Notes: generated by a model not told the origin, from the sequence alone. 64,000 nucleotides of DNA from Candidatus Flavonifractor intestinigallinarum (GCA_019119165.1 DWXO01000021.1:1-64000); one strand, 5' to 3'; shown: positions 23,079 to 34,098, counted from the first letter of the stretch. Translations and numbers: made by a program.

Positions 23079-23106
23079 TTGACAACTGGAAAACAAGTGG
23101 TATGAT
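23079..23106 (+). promoter_or_regulatory. promoter for ygeX
   Basis: TTGACA-16 nt-TATGAT. Confidence 0.8.
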
Positions 23107-23168
23107 GGTCTCAGAAAAACAAAAGAAAGTTTGCGAGTGCGCAAAGAAAATTTGGAGGCGAGTGTTCG

Positions 23169-24404
23169 ATGAAAGACCAGCTCAAATGGGTCCTCAACAA
23201 AATGCCGAAGAGCGACGACAAGCAGCTGGACGTGATGTCCCTGTCCAACGTGGCCAAGGCCCGCTTCTTCCACAGCTCCTTCCCCCAGTACTCCATCACC
23301 CCCCTGGCTCAGCTGGAGGGCATGGCCAAGTACCTGGGCCTGGGCGGCGTGTATGTGAAGGACGAGTCCTACCGCTTCGGCCTCAACGCCTTTAAGGTGC
23401 TGGGCGGCTCCTTCGCCATGGCCAAGTACATTGCCAAGGAGATGGGCCGGGACGTTTCCGAGATGACCTACGACTACCTGACCAGCGAGGCCTTCCGCAA
23501 GGAGTTCGGTCAGGCCACCTTCTTCACCGCCACCGACGGCAACCACGGCCGCGGCGTGGCCTGGGCTGCCAACAAGCTGGGCCAGAAGGCTGTGGTACAT
23601 ATGCCCAAGGGCAGCGCCAAGTCCCGCTTTGACAACATCGCCAAGGAGGGCGCCAAGGTCACCATCGAGGAGGTCAACTACGACGACTGCGTGCGTATGG
23701 CCGCCGCCGAGGCCGAGCAGACCGAGCACGGCGTCATCGTGCAGGACACCGCCTGGGACGGCTACGAGGAGATCCCCTCCTGGATCATGCAGGGCTACGG
23801 CACCATGGCCAACGAGGCCGCCGATCAGCTCCGTCAGTGCGGCGTGAACCGCCCCACCCACGTGTTCGTGCAGGCGGGCGTTGGCTCTCTGGCCGGCGCT
23901 GTGGTGGGTTACTTCACCAACCTGTTCCCCAATGATCCCCCCAAGTTCGTGGTAATGGAAGCCCGCGCTGCCGACTGCCTCTACCAGGGCGCTCTGGCCG
24001 CCGACGGCAAGCCCCGCATCGTGACCGGCGACCTCCAGACCATCATGGCCGGTCTGGCCTGCGGCGAGCCCAACACCATCTCCTGGGATATCCTGCGCAA
24101 CCATGTGTCCGCTTTCATCTCCTGCCCCGACTGGGTCAGCGCCAAGGGTATGCGGATGCTGGGCGTGCCCGTGAAGGGCGATCCCACCGTGATCTCCGGC
24201 GAGTCCGGCGCCGTGGGCATGGGCTGCCTGGACGCCATTATGTGCGACGACACCTACAAGGAGCTGCGTGACGCTCTGGAGCTCAACCGCTTCAGCCAGG
24301 TGCTCATGTTCTCCACCGAGGGCAACACCGATCCCCTGAAGTTCCGCCGGGTGATCTGGGACGGCGAGTATCCCACCACCGAGACCCCCCAGAAGCCCTA
24401 CTAA
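23169..24404 (+). CDS. ygeX: diaminopropionate ammonia-lyase family protein
   Basis: PLP motif FGLNAFKVLGGSFA; TDGNHGRGVAWAA. Confidence 0.94.
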   Translation: MKDQLKWVLNKMPKSDDKQLDVMSLSNVAKARFFHSSFPQYSITPLAQLEGMAKYLGLGGVYVKDESYRFGLNAFKVLGGSFAMAKYIAKEMGRDVSEMTYDYLTSEAFRKEFGQATFFTATDGNHGRGVAWAANKLGQKAVVHMPKGSAKSRFDNIAKEGAKVTIEEVNYDDCVRMAAAEAEQTEHGVIVQDTAWDGYEEIPSWIMQGYGTMANEAADQLRQCGVNRPTHVFVQAGVGSLAGAVVGYFTNLFPNDPPKFVVMEARAADCLYQGALAADGKPRIVTGDLQTIMAGLACGEPNTISWDILRNHVSAFISCPDWVSAKGMRMLGVPVKGDPTVISGESGAVGMGCLDAIMCDDTYKELRDALELNRFSQVLMFSTEGNTDPLKFRRVIWDGEYPTTETPQKPY

Positions 24405-24469
24405 GTTCGTGCCGACCGGGATTATTCCCGATGAAACCGTGAAATAAATTGAAAATGGAGGTCATTACC

Positions 24470-25861
24470 ATGGATTTTGAGAAGATCAAAGCTGCTGCCG
24501 AAGGTTATAAGGCCGACATGACCCGCTTCCTGCGGGACATGATCCGCATCCCCAGCGAGAGCTGCGAGGAGAAGGGCGTTTGCGAGTGCATCAAGGCCGA
24601 GATGGAGAAGCTGGGCTTTGACAAGGCCGAGTTCGACGGCCTGGGCAACGTGATCGGCTGGATGGGCGAGGGCGACAAGATCATCGCCATCGACTCCCAC
24701 ATCGACACCGTGGGCATCGGCAACATCAACAACTGGACCCACGACCCCTACGAGGGCTATGAGGACGACGAGGTCATCTACGGCCGCGGCGGTTCCGACC
24801 AGGAGGGCGGCATGGCTTCCGCCGTGTACGGCGCCAAGATCATGAAGGATCTGGGCCTGATCCCCGCCGGCTACAAGATCATGGTGGTGGGCTCCGTTCA
24901 GGAAGAGGACTGCGACGGTATGTGCTGGCAGTACATCGTCAACAAGTTCTTCCCCGCCAACGGCATCAAGAAGGAGCAGGTTGAGTTCGTTATCTCCACC
25001 GAGCCCACCGACGGCGGCATCTACCGCGGTCACCGCGGCCGTATGGAGATCCGCGTGGACGTGAAGGGCGTGTCCTGCCACGGCTCCGCTCCCGAGCGCG
25101 GCGACAACGCCATCTACAAGATGGCCGACATTCTCCAGGACGTGCGCGCCCTCAACGAGAACGACGACGCCGACTCCACCGAGATCAAGGGCCTCGTGAA
25201 GATGCTCAACCCCAAGTACAACCCCGACCACTACGAGGACGCCCGCTTCCTGGGCCGCGGCACCTGCACCACCTCCCAGATCTTCTACACCTCTCCCAGC
25301 CGCTGCGCTGTGGCTGACTCCTGCTCCATCTCCATCGACCGCCGCATGACCGCCGGCGAGACCTGGGATTCCTGCCTGGAGGAGATCCGCAACCTGCCCA
25401 GCGTGAAGAAGTACGGCGACGACGTGAAGGTCTCCATGTATATGTACGACCGTCCCTCCTGGACCGGCGAGGTGTACGAGACCGAGGCTTACTTCCCCAC
25501 CTGGATCAACAAGGAGAACGCCGCTCACGTTCAGGCTCTGGCCGACGCCCACCACGCCCTGTTCGGCGAGGAGCGCATCGGGCCCGACGGCGCCATGCAC
25601 CTGCGTCACCGTCCTCTGATCGACAAGTGGACCTTCTCCACCAACGGCGTTGCCATCCAGGGCCGCTACGGCATCCCCTGCGTGGGCTTCGGCCCCGGCG
25701 CCGAGTCTCAGGCTCACGCCCCCAACGAGATCACCTGGAAGCAGGATCTGGTCTCCTGCGCCGCCCTGTACGCCGCCGTGCCCGGCCTGTACAAGGAGGA
25801 GAACAAGACCGCTGACGTGACCCAGTTCCGCGCCGGCAAGACCAACAACAACATCCAGTAA
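24470..25861 (+). CDS. ygeY: YgeY-type M20 peptidase/deacetylase
   Basis: M20 motifs [22 protein letters not shown]; cluster context. Confidence 0.92.
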   Translation: MDFEKIKAAAEGYKADMTRFLRDMIRIPSESCEEKGVCECIKAEMEKLGFDKAEFDGLGNVIGWMGEGDKIIAIDSHIDTVGIGNINNWTHDPYEGYEDDEVIYGRGGSDQEGGMASAVYGAKIMKDLGLIPAGYKIMVVGSVQEEDCDGMCWQYIVNKFFPANGIKKEQVEFVISTEPTDGGIYRGHRGRMEIRVDVKGVSCHGSAPERGDNAIYKMADILQDVRALNENDDADSTEIKGLVKMLNPKYNPDHYEDARFLGRGTCTTSQIFYTSPSRCAVADSCSISIDRRMTAGETWDSCLEEIRNLPSVKKYGDDVKVSMYMYDRPSWTGEVYETEAYFPTWINKENAAHVQALADAHHALFGEERIGPDGAMHLRHRPLIDKWTFSTNGVAIQGRYGIPCVGFGPGAESQAHAPNEITWKQDLVSCAALYAAVPGLYKEENKTADVTQFRAGKTNNNIQ

Positions 25862-25957
25862 TTTCGTCCCATAAGGGGCGGCGCAAGCCGCCCCTGCGGA
25901 TATGAAACCCGTATCCATCCACCAACCGACTAAATATTGAAAAGGAGATCGATTGCA

Positions 25958-27157
25958 ATGGACAAGACTCTGCAGATGTATATTGACAAGCTGAATTCCC
26001 TGAACTTCAAGGAGATGTACGAGGGCGACTTCTTCCTGACCTGGGACAAGAGCGACGACGAGATCGAGGCCGTTTTCACCGTGGCCGACGCTCTGCGCTA
26101 TATGCGTGAGAACAACATCTCCACCAAGATCTTCGAGTCCGGCCTGGGCATCTCCCTGTTCCGCGACAACTCCACCCGCACCCGTTTCTCCTTCGCTTCC
26201 GCTTGTAACCTGCTGGGCCTGGAGGTTCAGGACCTGGACGAGGGCAAGAGCCAGATCGCTCACGGCGAGACCGTCCGCGAGACCGCTAACATGATCTCCT
26301 TCATGGCCGACGTCATCGGCATCCGCGACGATATGTACATCGGCAAGGGCCACACCTATCAGAAGGAAGTGGTCGAGGCCGTGACCCAGGGCCACAAGGA
26401 CGGCGTTCTGGAGCAGAAGCCCACCCTGGTCAACCTGCAGTGCGACATCGACCACCCCACCCAGGCTATGGCCGATATGCTGCACATCATCCATCACTTC
26501 GGCGGCGTTGAGAACCTGAAGGGCAAGAAGATCGCCATGACCTGGGCTTACAGCCCCTCCTACGGCAAGCCCCTCTCCGTGCCCCAGGGCATCATCGGCC
26601 TGATGAGCCGCTTCGGCATGGACGTCGTCCTGGCTCACCCCGAGGGATACGAGGTTATGCCCGAGGTCGAGGAGGTCGCCAAGAAGAACGCCGAGAAGTC
26701 CGGCGGCACCTTCACCAAGACCAACAGCATGGCTGAGGCCTTCAAGGATGCCGACATCGTGTATCCCAAGAGCTGGGCTCCCTTCGCCGCCATGGAGAAG
26801 CGCACCAACCTGTACGCCGAGGGCGACACCGACGGCATCAAGGCTCTGGAGAAGGAGCTGCTGGCTCAGAACGCCAACCACAAGGATTGGTGCTGCACCG
26901 AGGAGCTGATGAAGACCACCAAGGACGGCAAGGCTCTGTATATGCACTGCCTGCCCGCCGACATCAACGACGTGTCCTGCAAGGACGGCGAGGTCGAGGC
27001 TTCCGTGTTCGATCGCTATCGTGATCCTCTGTACAAGGAGGCTTCCTACAAGCCCTACATCATTGCCGCTATGATCTTCCTGGCTAAGGTTAAGGATCCC
27101 CAGGCCACTCTGAAGGCCCTGGAGGAGCGCGGCATCGCCCGTTGGTTCCAGAAGTAA
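25958..27157 (+). CDS. ygeW: YgeW-type carbamoyltransferase
   Basis: SLFRDNSTRTRFSFASAC carbamoyl-phosphate site; HCLPAD. Confidence 0.92.
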   Translation: MDKTLQMYIDKLNSLNFKEMYEGDFFLTWDKSDDEIEAVFTVADALRYMRENNISTKIFESGLGISLFRDNSTRTRFSFASACNLLGLEVQDLDEGKSQIAHGETVRETANMISFMADVIGIRDDMYIGKGHTYQKEVVEAVTQGHKDGVLEQKPTLVNLQCDIDHPTQAMADMLHIIHHFGGVENLKGKKIAMTWAYSPSYGKPLSVPQGIIGLMSRFGMDVVLAHPEGYEVMPEVEEVAKKNAEKSGGTFTKTNSMAEAFKDADIVYPKSWAPFAAMEKRTNLYAEGDTDGIKALEKELLAQNANHKDWCCTEELMKTTKDGKALYMHCLPADINDVSCKDGEVEASVFDRYRDPLYKEASYKPYIIAAMIFLAKVKDPQATLKALEERGIARWFQK

Positions 27158-27283
27158 GATTCTGATCCATATCTGACTTCCATTTTTCCTTCCCCTTCCT
27201 TTTAGAGGCCCGTCCGCATAGGTCAACCTGCCTGTATCTGTGCGGACGGGCCCCACTATTTTACGAATATTGAGGTGTTTATC

Positions 27284-28225
27284 ATGGGCAAGCGTATCGT
27301 GATCGCCCTGGGCGGCAATGCTCTGGGCAACAATCTTCCTGAGCAGATGATCGCCGTGAAGCAGACCGCCAAGGCCATCGTGGACCTGATCCAGGAGGGC
27401 CATGAGGTCATCATCGCCCACGGCAACGGTCCCCAGGTGGGCATGATCCAGAAGGCCATGACCGAGCTGACCCGTTCCGATCCCGAGAAGTACATTCCCT
27501 GCCCCCTGTCTGTGTGCGTGGCCATGAGCCAGGGCTACATCGGCTACGATCTGCAGAACGCTCTGCGTGAGGAGCTGCTGGACCGGGGCATCAACAAGGG
27601 CGTGGCCACCGTGCTGACCCAGGTGGAAGTGGACCCCGAGGACAAGGCTTTCCAGAATCCCACCAAGCCCATCGGCGCCTTCATGACCAAGGAAGAGGCC
27701 GACAAGATGGTGGCCGAGCGCGGCTACAACGTCATCGAGGACGCCGGCCGCGGCTATCGCCGTGTGGTGGCTTCCCCCAAGCCCCAGTCCATCATCGAGA
27801 TCCAGTCCATCCGTGACATGGTGGCCGCCGGCCTGGTGGTCGTGGCCTGCGGCGGCGGCGGTATCCCCGTCTACAAGACCGAGGGGCATCACCTGAAGGG
27901 CGCCGCTGCCGTCATCGACAAGGACTTTGCCTCCTGCGTGCTGGCCCAGCAGGTGGAGGCCGACACCCTCATCATCCTCACCGCCGTGGAGAAGGTGGCC
28001 ATCAACTTCGGCAAGCCCGACGAGAAGTGGCTGGACTCCCTCACTCCCGACGAAGCCCGCAAGTACATCGCCGAGGGCCACTTCGCTCCCGGCTCCATGC
28101 TGCCCAAGGTGCAGGCCGCTGTGGAGTTCGCTGAGAGCGCTCCCGGCCGCTCCGCTCTCATCACCCTGCTGGAGAAGGCCAAGGACGGCGTCGCCGGCCG
28201 CACCGGTACCGCCATCCATCAGTAA
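27284..28225 (+). CDS. arcC: carbamate kinase
   Basis: RIVIALGGNALG; VACGGGGIPV; AHGNGPQVGMI. Confidence 0.95.
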   Translation: MGKRIVIALGGNALGNNLPEQMIAVKQTAKAIVDLIQEGHEVIIAHGNGPQVGMIQKAMTELTRSDPEKYIPCPLSVCVAMSQGYIGYDLQNALREELLDRGINKGVATVLTQVEVDPEDKAFQNPTKPIGAFMTKEEADKMVAERGYNVIEDAGRGYRRVVASPKPQSIIEIQSIRDMVAAGLVVVACGGGGIPVYKTEGHHLKGAAAVIDKDFASCVLAQQVEADTLIILTAVEKVAINFGKPDEKWLDSLTPDEARKYIAEGHFAPGSMLPKVQAAVEFAESAPGRSALITLLEKAKDGVAGRTGTAIHQ

Positions 28226-28235
28226 TCTATACCAG

Positions 28236-28275
28236 AAAAGAGCACGTTCCGGAATCATCCGGAACGTGCTCTTTT
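28236..28275. terminator. bidirectional terminator
   Basis: AAAAGAGCACGTTCCGGA-ATCA-TCCGGAACGTGCTCTTTT. Confidence 0.92.
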
Positions 28276-28280
28276 GCTAT

Positions 28281-28311
28281 AAAAATTCCCCTGCCGTCAG
28301 GCAGGGGAATT
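28281..28311 (-). terminator. terminator of the pst-pho unit
   Basis: Minus strand AATTCCCCTGCC-TGAC-GGCAGGGGAATTTTT. Confidence 0.85.
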
Positions 28312-28314
28312 GTA

Positions 28315-30045
28315 TTAGTTCTTGGGAATGGGAAGGATCACGGTGAAGGTGGAGCCTTTGCCCACCTGGCTCTCCAGCCCCACGGTGCCGCCGTAGAGCT
28401 GGGTGATGTGCTTGACAATGGCCAGCCCCAGGCCGGTGCCGCCGTTTTTGCGGGCCCGGCCCTTTTCCACCCGGTAGAACCGCTCAAACACCCGGCTCTG
28501 ATCCTCCTCCGGGATGCCGATGCCGTGGTCCTCCACCGAGATCACAGCCTTGCCGTCCTCCACCCGGACGCGGGTGGTCACGGTGCCGCCGTTTTCGCTG
28601 TACTTGATGCCGTTGCCCATCAGATTGAAGAGCAGCTCCTTCAGCCGGCTCATGGGGACGCCTACGGTGACGCTCTCGCCCTCCACGGCCAGGGTCACGC
28701 CGGCGGCCTTGGCAGAGGGCTCCAGCAGGGAGGCGGTGTCATGGGCCGCATCCAGCACCGCGGAGCGCTCCTCGGTCTGGTCAATGGCCACCGATTCCAG
28801 CTCGGACAGCTTAAGGATGTCGTTGATGAGGTCGATGAGCCGGTCCACCTCCACGCCGATCATGGTGATAAACCGCTTCTGATCGGCGGGAGAGGTCACC
28901 ATGCCGCTGGACAGCATATCGGTAAAGCCCTTGATGCTGGTCAGGGGGGTTTTCAGCTCATGGGACACGTTGGCGGTGAACTCGCTGCGGATGCCCTCCG
29001 CCTTCTTCAGCTCGGTGACGTCGGACACCAGGATGGAGGTGCCCACCGGCTGGCCTTCGTACTGGCGGCCGGAGACGGGGGAGACAAACAGCCGCAGGGA
29101 GCGGGCGTCCTCGGTAAGGGCGTCCACATCCAGCATGATGGAGGAATGCTTCTCCTGGCAGTCGTGGATGGCCTTCCGGAGCCGGCGGCTGCGGGTGAGC
29201 AGCAGAGCGCCGTCCTCCTGCTCCCCCTCGGGGAAGCCGAACAGGGTGCGGGCGGCCCGGTTGATGGCCAGCACCTTGCCATCCTCGTCCAGCAGGATCA
29301 GGCCCTCGTCCATGCAGTCCAGGATGAGGCTGACCTTGTCCCGCTCGGCGGTAATGGACTGGATGTAGCCTTCCAGCTGATCCATCAGCTTGTCAATGTA
29401 GCGCAGGATGGGACGCAGCTCGTCGTCGGCCTGGGGCCCCTCCAGTCCGGGGGCCTTTTTGCCGTCCAGCACCCCCTGGAGGGCGGTGCCCACCGAGCTG
29501 AGGGGAGCCACGACCCGGTTGGCGGTACGGCGGGACAGCAGGAAGGCCAGCAGCAGAGCGGCGGCGGAGGCGATCAGAGCGCCCCATACGCTGGTCATGG
29601 CAAGGGAGTTGATGGAGGACAGGGGCATGGCGGCCCGGCCGATCATGCCGTCGGCAAAGCGCTTGGCCACATAAAGCATGGAGGTGCCCAGGGTATCTGA
29701 GCGGCGCACCGCCTCACCCCAGCCGGTGGCCTCCGCCTGGGCCACCTCCGGGCGGTCGTTGTGGTCCTCCAAGGTGGAGGCGTCCGCGCCGGTGTCGGCC
29801 AGCACGGTGCCGTCGGTGTCGATGATGGTGAGCCGCTTGTCGGGGGCGGCGGCGTGGAATTGCTCCATCAGGGCCTCCGGCTCTGTGATGGCGCTCTGGG
29901 CGTCCATCAGCTCCAGCAGCTCCTGCAGGGTGGAGCGGGCGGCGTCCATCTCCCGGCTGCGGAACATCAGAACCCCCACCACATTGGAGATCAACAGGGC
30001 GAACACCACGGTGAGCAGCGTTGCGCCGATGATTCGTTTCTTCAT
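28315..30045 (-). CDS. phoR: PhoR-type sensor histidine kinase
   Basis: FTANVSHELKTPLTSIKGFTDML; PAS; NGIKYSENGG; GTGLGLAIVKH. Confidence 0.9.
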   Translation of the reverse strand: MKKRIIGATLLTVVFALLISNVVGVLMFRSREMDAARSTLQELLELMDAQSAITEPEALMEQFHAAAPDKRLTIIDTDGTVLADTGADASTLEDHNDRPEVAQAEATGWGEAVRRSDTLGTSMLYVAKRFADGMIGRAAMPLSSINSLAMTSVWGALIASAAALLLAFLLSRRTANRVVAPLSSVGTALQGVLDGKKAPGLEGPQADDELRPILRYIDKLMDQLEGYIQSITAERDKVSLILDCMDEGLILLDEDGKVLAINRAARTLFGFPEGEQEDGALLLTRSRRLRKAIHDCQEKHSSIMLDVDALTEDARSLRLFVSPVSGRQYEGQPVGTSILVSDVTELKKAEGIRSEFTANVSHELKTPLTSIKGFTDMLSSGMVTSPADQKRFITMIGVEVDRLIDLINDILKLSELESVAIDQTEERSAVLDAAHDTASLLEPSAKAAGVTLAVEGESVTVGVPMSRLKELLFNLMGNGIKYSENGGTVTTRVRVEDGKAVISVEDHGIGIPEEDQSRVFERFYRVEKGRARKNGGTGLGLAIVKHITQLYGGTVGLESQVGKGSTFTVILPIPKN

Positions 30046-30134
30046 AATATGCTCCTCTCGCAGATAATGGGAACACGGGCGGAGGGAGGCCGCCCGTGGT
30101 GCGTGGCCCGCCTCCCCGGCAGGGAGGCAGACAG

Positions 30135-30803
30135 TCAGGACATTTTATAGCCCACGCCCCGGACCGTGGTGATCACGTCGTCCCCCAGCTTCTGGCGCAG
30201 GGCCTTGACGTGCATATCCACGGTGCGGGTCTCGCCGGTATAGTCGTAATCCCAAACCGTCTGGAGGATTTCGTCCCGGGTGAGGGCCACCCCCCGGCGG
30301 GCGCACAGCAGCTTGAGCAGCTCGAATTCCTTGAAGGTGAGCTCCACCGGCCTGCCGCCCTTGCGGACCTCCCGGGCGGCGGGGTCGATCTCCAGATCGC
30401 CGCAGGTCAGCACCTGGTCGCCCCGGCGTTGGGTGCGGCGAAGCACCGCCTTCACCCGGGCCTGGAGCTCCATAATGCCGAAGGGCTTGACCACATAGTC
30501 GTCGGCCCCGTTTTCCAGGCCGGACACCCGGTCCATCTCGGCGCTGCGGGCGGTGAGCATAATGACCGGCACCTCGGCGGTGTTCCGGCCCTCCCGCAGG
30601 CGGCGGAGGATCTCCAAACCGTCCATACCCGGCAGCATGATGTCCAGGATGAACAGCACGGGGAGGCTTTGGGCGGTCTCCCCCTCAAACATGGCCTCGC
30701 CGGATTCGTAGGGGCGGACGGTATAGCCCACGGATTGAAAATAGTACCGGAGCATCTCCCGGATGCTCTCGTCGTCCTCCACCACCACGATGGATCTGGA
30801 CAT
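30135..30803 (-). CDS. phoB: PhoB/PhoP-type response regulator
   Basis: MSRSIVVVEDDESIREML; OmpR-type wHTH; next to pst/phoU. Confidence 0.9.
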   Translation of the reverse strand: MSRSIVVVEDDESIREMLRYYFQSVGYTVRPYESGEAMFEGETAQSLPVLFILDIMLPGMDGLEILRRLREGRNTAEVPVIMLTARSAEMDRVSGLENGADDYVVKPFGIMELQARVKAVLRRTQRRGDQVLTCGDLEIDPAAREVRKGGRPVELTFKEFELLKLLCARRGVALTRDEILQTVWDYDYTGETRTVDMHVKALRQKLGDDVITTVRGVGYKMS

Positions 30804-30832
30804 GGGATCACCTTCCATTTCGTATTGGGGGC

Positions 30833-31483
30833 TTAGGCCTGCAGCTGGATCTCGCCGGTGACGCAGAAAATAGCCCACTGGGCGATGTTGACCGCGTGAT
30901 CCGCGATGCGCTCCAGATACTTGGCAATGATGATCAGGTCGATGGCCTGGTCGGCTGTCTCCCGGTTCTCCACGATGAGCTCCACCAGCTCGCTCTTAAT
31001 GGTGCGGAAGAGCTGGTCGATCTCGTCGTCCAGGCTGACCACGGCGTTGGCCGCCTCGGTGTCTCGGTTGACGTAGGCGAAAATGGCCCGCTTGACCATG
31101 ACGCCGGCCTTCTGGCTCATGGTGCGGATGTCCGCCAGGGTCTGAGTCTGCTGCTGTTCCTTCAGCAGCAGGGAGATCTCGGCGATGTTGGAGCACTGGT
31201 CCCCGATGCGCTGCAGGTCGGTGACCATTTTTAGGGCGGCGGAGATGGTGCGCAGGTCCCGGGCCACGGGCTGCTGCTGGAGGAGCAGACGCAGGCAGCG
31301 GTTCTCGATATCCCGCTCCATCTCGTCCATGTGCTTGGTCATTTCCACCGCGGATTTGGCGGCGGCGTCGTCGCTGGAGGCCAGGGACTCCACCACCACG
31401 TCGATGGCGTCCTCGGCGGCGGCGGCCATGTCGATCATTTCGTAGTTGAGCTCCTGGAGCTCGGCGTCAAAGGTTTTTCTCAT
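30833..31483 (-). CDS. phoU: phosphate signalling protein PhoU
   Basis: PhoU sequence pattern and context. Confidence 0.95.
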   Translation of the reverse strand: MRKTFDAELQELNYEMIDMAAAAEDAIDVVVESLASSDDAAAKSAVEMTKHMDEMERDIENRCLRLLLQQQPVARDLRTISAALKMVTDLQRIGDQCSNIAEISLLLKEQQQTQTLADIRTMSQKAGVMVKRAIFAYVNRDTEAANAVVSLDDEIDQLFRTIKSELVELIVENRETADQAIDLIIIAKYLERIADHAVNIAQWAIFCVTGEIQLQA

Positions 31484-31495
31484 GAGAGCCTCCTG

Positions 31496-32257
31496 TTAAC
31501 CGAAGCGGCCAGTGATGTAGTCCTCGGTACGCTTATCCTTGGGCACGGAGAAGAGCTGGGTGGTATCGCCGAACTCAATGAGCTGGCCCAGCAGGAAGAA
31601 GGCGCATTTGTCGGACACACGGGTGGCCTGCTGCATATTGTGGGTGACGATGACGATGGTGTAGTCTTTCTTCAGATCGGCGATCAGGTCCTCGATCTTG
31701 GAGGTGGAGATGGGGTCCAGGGCGGAGGTGGCCTCGTCCATCAGAAGGATGTCGGGCTCCACAGCCAGAGCCCGGGCGATACAGATACGCTGCTGCTGGC
31801 CGCCGGACAGGCCCAGAGCCGACTTCTTAAGCCGGTCCTTCACCTCATCCCAGATGGCGGCGCCCTGGAGGGACTTCTCCACGATGTCGTCCAGACGGCT
31901 CTTATTCTTGATGCCGTGGGTGCGGGGGCCGTAGGCGATGTTGTCATAGATGGACATGGGGAAGGGGTTGGGCTTCTGGAACACCATGCCGATCTGCTTG
32001 CGCAGCCAGGTTACGTCCACCTTGGAGTCGTAGATCTCCTGGCCCCGGTACTGAATGGAACCGGTGATCTTGATGCCGGGCACCAGATCGTTCATCCGGT
32101 CCAGGGTTTTCAGGAAGGTGGACTTGCCGCAGCCGGAGGGGCCGATGAGGGCGGTGACCTGCTTTTCGGGAATATCCACGCTGACATCCTTCAGGGCCTG
32201 GGTCTGGCCGTACCAGAGGTCCAGCCCCTTCACAGACAGAATTGTATTTTCATCCAT
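31496..32257 (-). CDS. pstB: phosphate ABC transporter ATP-binding protein
   Basis: [28 protein letters not shown]. Confidence 0.97.
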   Translation of the reverse strand: MDENTILSVKGLDLWYGQTQALKDVSVDIPEKQVTALIGPSGCGKSTFLKTLDRMNDLVPGIKITGSIQYRGQEIYDSKVDVTWLRKQIGMVFQKPNPFPMSIYDNIAYGPRTHGIKNKSRLDDIVEKSLQGAAIWDEVKDRLKKSALGLSGGQQQRICIARALAVEPDILLMDEATSALDPISTSKIEDLIADLKKDYTIVIVTHNMQQATRVSDKCAFFLLGQLIEFGDTTQLFSVPKDKRTEDYITGRFG

Positions 32258-32269
32258 GGTTGGAACTCC

Positions 32270-33139
32270 TTATTTTTTCTTTAATTTCTTGCCCACCAGC
32301 TTGGCGGTCAGGTTGATCACCAGGGTGAGCAGCATCAGGATGGCGGCGATGGCGAAGGCCACGTCAAACTCGGCCCGCTCCTTGGCGTACACATACAGGG
32401 CCACAGTGAGGGAGGCGCCGGAGGAGTGGATAAACTGGTCGAAGGAGCCGAAGAAATCGTTGAGCGCCATACCCATACCGGCGGTAAAGAGCAGGGCGGC
32501 GGACTCGCCTACAATGCGGCCGATGGACAGGATGCAGCCGGTGACGATGCCGTCCACCGAGGAGGGGAGCACCACCGTGCGGATCATGCGCCACTTGCCG
32601 GCGCCCAGGCCCAGAGCGGCCTCACGGTAGGACTGGGGCACCGTCTTAAGGGCCTCCTGGGTGGTGCGGACGATGGTGGGCAAAGTCATAATGACCAGGG
32701 TGAGGGCGCCGGCCAGCAGGGAGGCCTTCAGACCCAGGAACTGACAGAAGAAGAGCATACCCACCAGGCCGAAGATGATGGAGGGGATGCCGGTGAGGGT
32801 CTCGGTGGCAAACTCCAGAATACCCACCAGCCGGCGGTTGCGGGCGTACTCGGTCAGGTAGATGGCGGCCCCAACGCCCAGGGGCAGAATGAAGATGAGG
32901 GTGACCACCACGATATACACCGTGTTTAAAATATTGGGAAGAATACCGATGGTATCCTTAATATAGCTGGTCTCGGTGGTCAGGAACTCCCAGGAGATGT
33001 GGGGCAGACCGTTGATGAAGATATAGCCGATGACGAACACCAGCAACGCACAGGTGAGGGCGGCGCAGAAGTAAAGCAGGAAGCGGAGGATACGGTCATA
33101 GGCCTTCCGCTTTCCGGAGAGAGGTTTCATTTCGATCAC
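32270..33139 (-). CDS. pstA: phosphate ABC transporter permease PstA
   Basis: Sequence and order. Confidence 0.95.
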   Translation of the reverse strand: MIEMKPLSGKRKAYDRILRFLLYFCAALTCALLVFVIGYIFINGLPHISWEFLTTETSYIKDTIGILPNILNTVYIVVVTLIFILPLGVGAAIYLTEYARNRRLVGILEFATETLTGIPSIIFGLVGMLFFCQFLGLKASLLAGALTLVIMTLPTIVRTTQEALKTVPQSYREAALGLGAGKWRMIRTVVLPSSVDGIVTGCILSIGRIVGESAALLFTAGMGMALNDFFGSFDQFIHSSGASLTVALYVYAKERAEFDVAFAIAAILMLLTLVINLTAKLVGKKLKKK

Positions 33140-33145
33140 AGTATA

Positions 33146-34012
33146 TCACCCCTTCTTCCGTTTGAGAAGCGTGTTGAGGATCACATTGATGAGCATGATA
33201 AAGAGGAAGAGCACCAGGGCGATGGAGAACAGGGCCTGACGCTGGAGGCCGGAGGCATAGGACATCTCGCTGGCCACGGCGGTGGTGAGGAAGCGGACGG
33301 AGGAGAAGAGGGAGGGCATATTAGCCACGTTGCCCGCTACCATGATGACGGCCATGGCCTCGCCGATGGCCCGGCCGATGCCCAGCACGATGGAGGCGGC
33401 GATGCCGCTGGAGGCGGCGGGCACACTCACCCGGAACACCGTCTCGATGTGGGTGGCGCCCAGGGCCAGGGAGGCCTCCTCATACTCCTTGGGGACGGCC
33501 TTCAGGGCAGTCTCGGACACGGAGATGATGGAGGGCAGGATCATGACGGCCAGCACGATGATGGCGCAGAACAGGCTGGCGCCGTCAGGCAGGTTGAACA
33601 GCTCCCGGACGGCGGGGACCAGCACCATCATGCCGATGAGGCCGTAGACCACCGAGGGGATGCCTGCCAGCAGGTCCACCGCGGTACGCACGGCGGAGGC
33701 CAGCCTGGGCGGGGCGATCTTGGCGAGAAACACCGCCGTCATGAAGCCCACCGGAACGCCCAGCACAATGGCGCCGGCGGTGCCGTAGATGGAGGTCAGA
33801 ATAAAGGGAAGGATACCGAAGGAGGGCTCTGATGCAGTGGAGGCCCACTTGGTCCCGAACAGGAACTCCACCAGCCCGATCTCCTTGATGGCGGGCAGGC
33901 CGGAGATGATCAGGTAGATGCTGATGAACAGGACGAAGACGACCGCGATGAAACCGCACAGGAAGAACAGCAGGTTCATGGTCACTTCCAACGGTCGGAG
34001 CTTTTGTTTCAT
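33146..34012 (-). CDS. pstC: phosphate ABC transporter permease PstC
   Basis: Sequence and order. Confidence 0.95.
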   Translation of the reverse strand: MKQKLRPLEVTMNLLFFLCGFIAVVFVLFISIYLIISGLPAIKEIGLVEFLFGTKWASTASEPSFGILPFILTSIYGTAGAIVLGVPVGFMTAVFLAKIAPPRLASAVRTAVDLLAGIPSVVYGLIGMMVLVPAVRELFNLPDGASLFCAIIVLAVMILPSIISVSETALKAVPKEYEEASLALGATHIETVFRVSVPAASSGIAASIVLGIGRAIGEAMAVIMVAGNVANMPSLFSSVRFLTTAVASEMSYASGLQRQALFSIALVLFLFIMLINVILNTLLKRKKG

Positions 34013-34098
34013 GGTTGATGACCGGCCTTTCGTAAAAAGTTGAAATCATGGAGATTGCCCCCTCGTGACCGAGGGGGCAATCGGAACGGCGGATGGAT

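Noticed and set aside
24422-28258. 1278-aa minus-strand ORF antisense to ygeY-ygeW-arcC
   Set aside because: Lies opposite three clear genes; its Gly/Val/Leu/His-rich low-complexity composition is typical of the mirror frame of GC3-rich genes. Other long antisense ORFs (1088-3499, 16548-19295, 20260-22881, 41792-44059) rejected for the same reason.
30919-31234. Plus-strand ORFs across phoR-phoB-phoU-pst region
   Set aside because: Antisense to clear pho/pst genes with mirror-frame composition.
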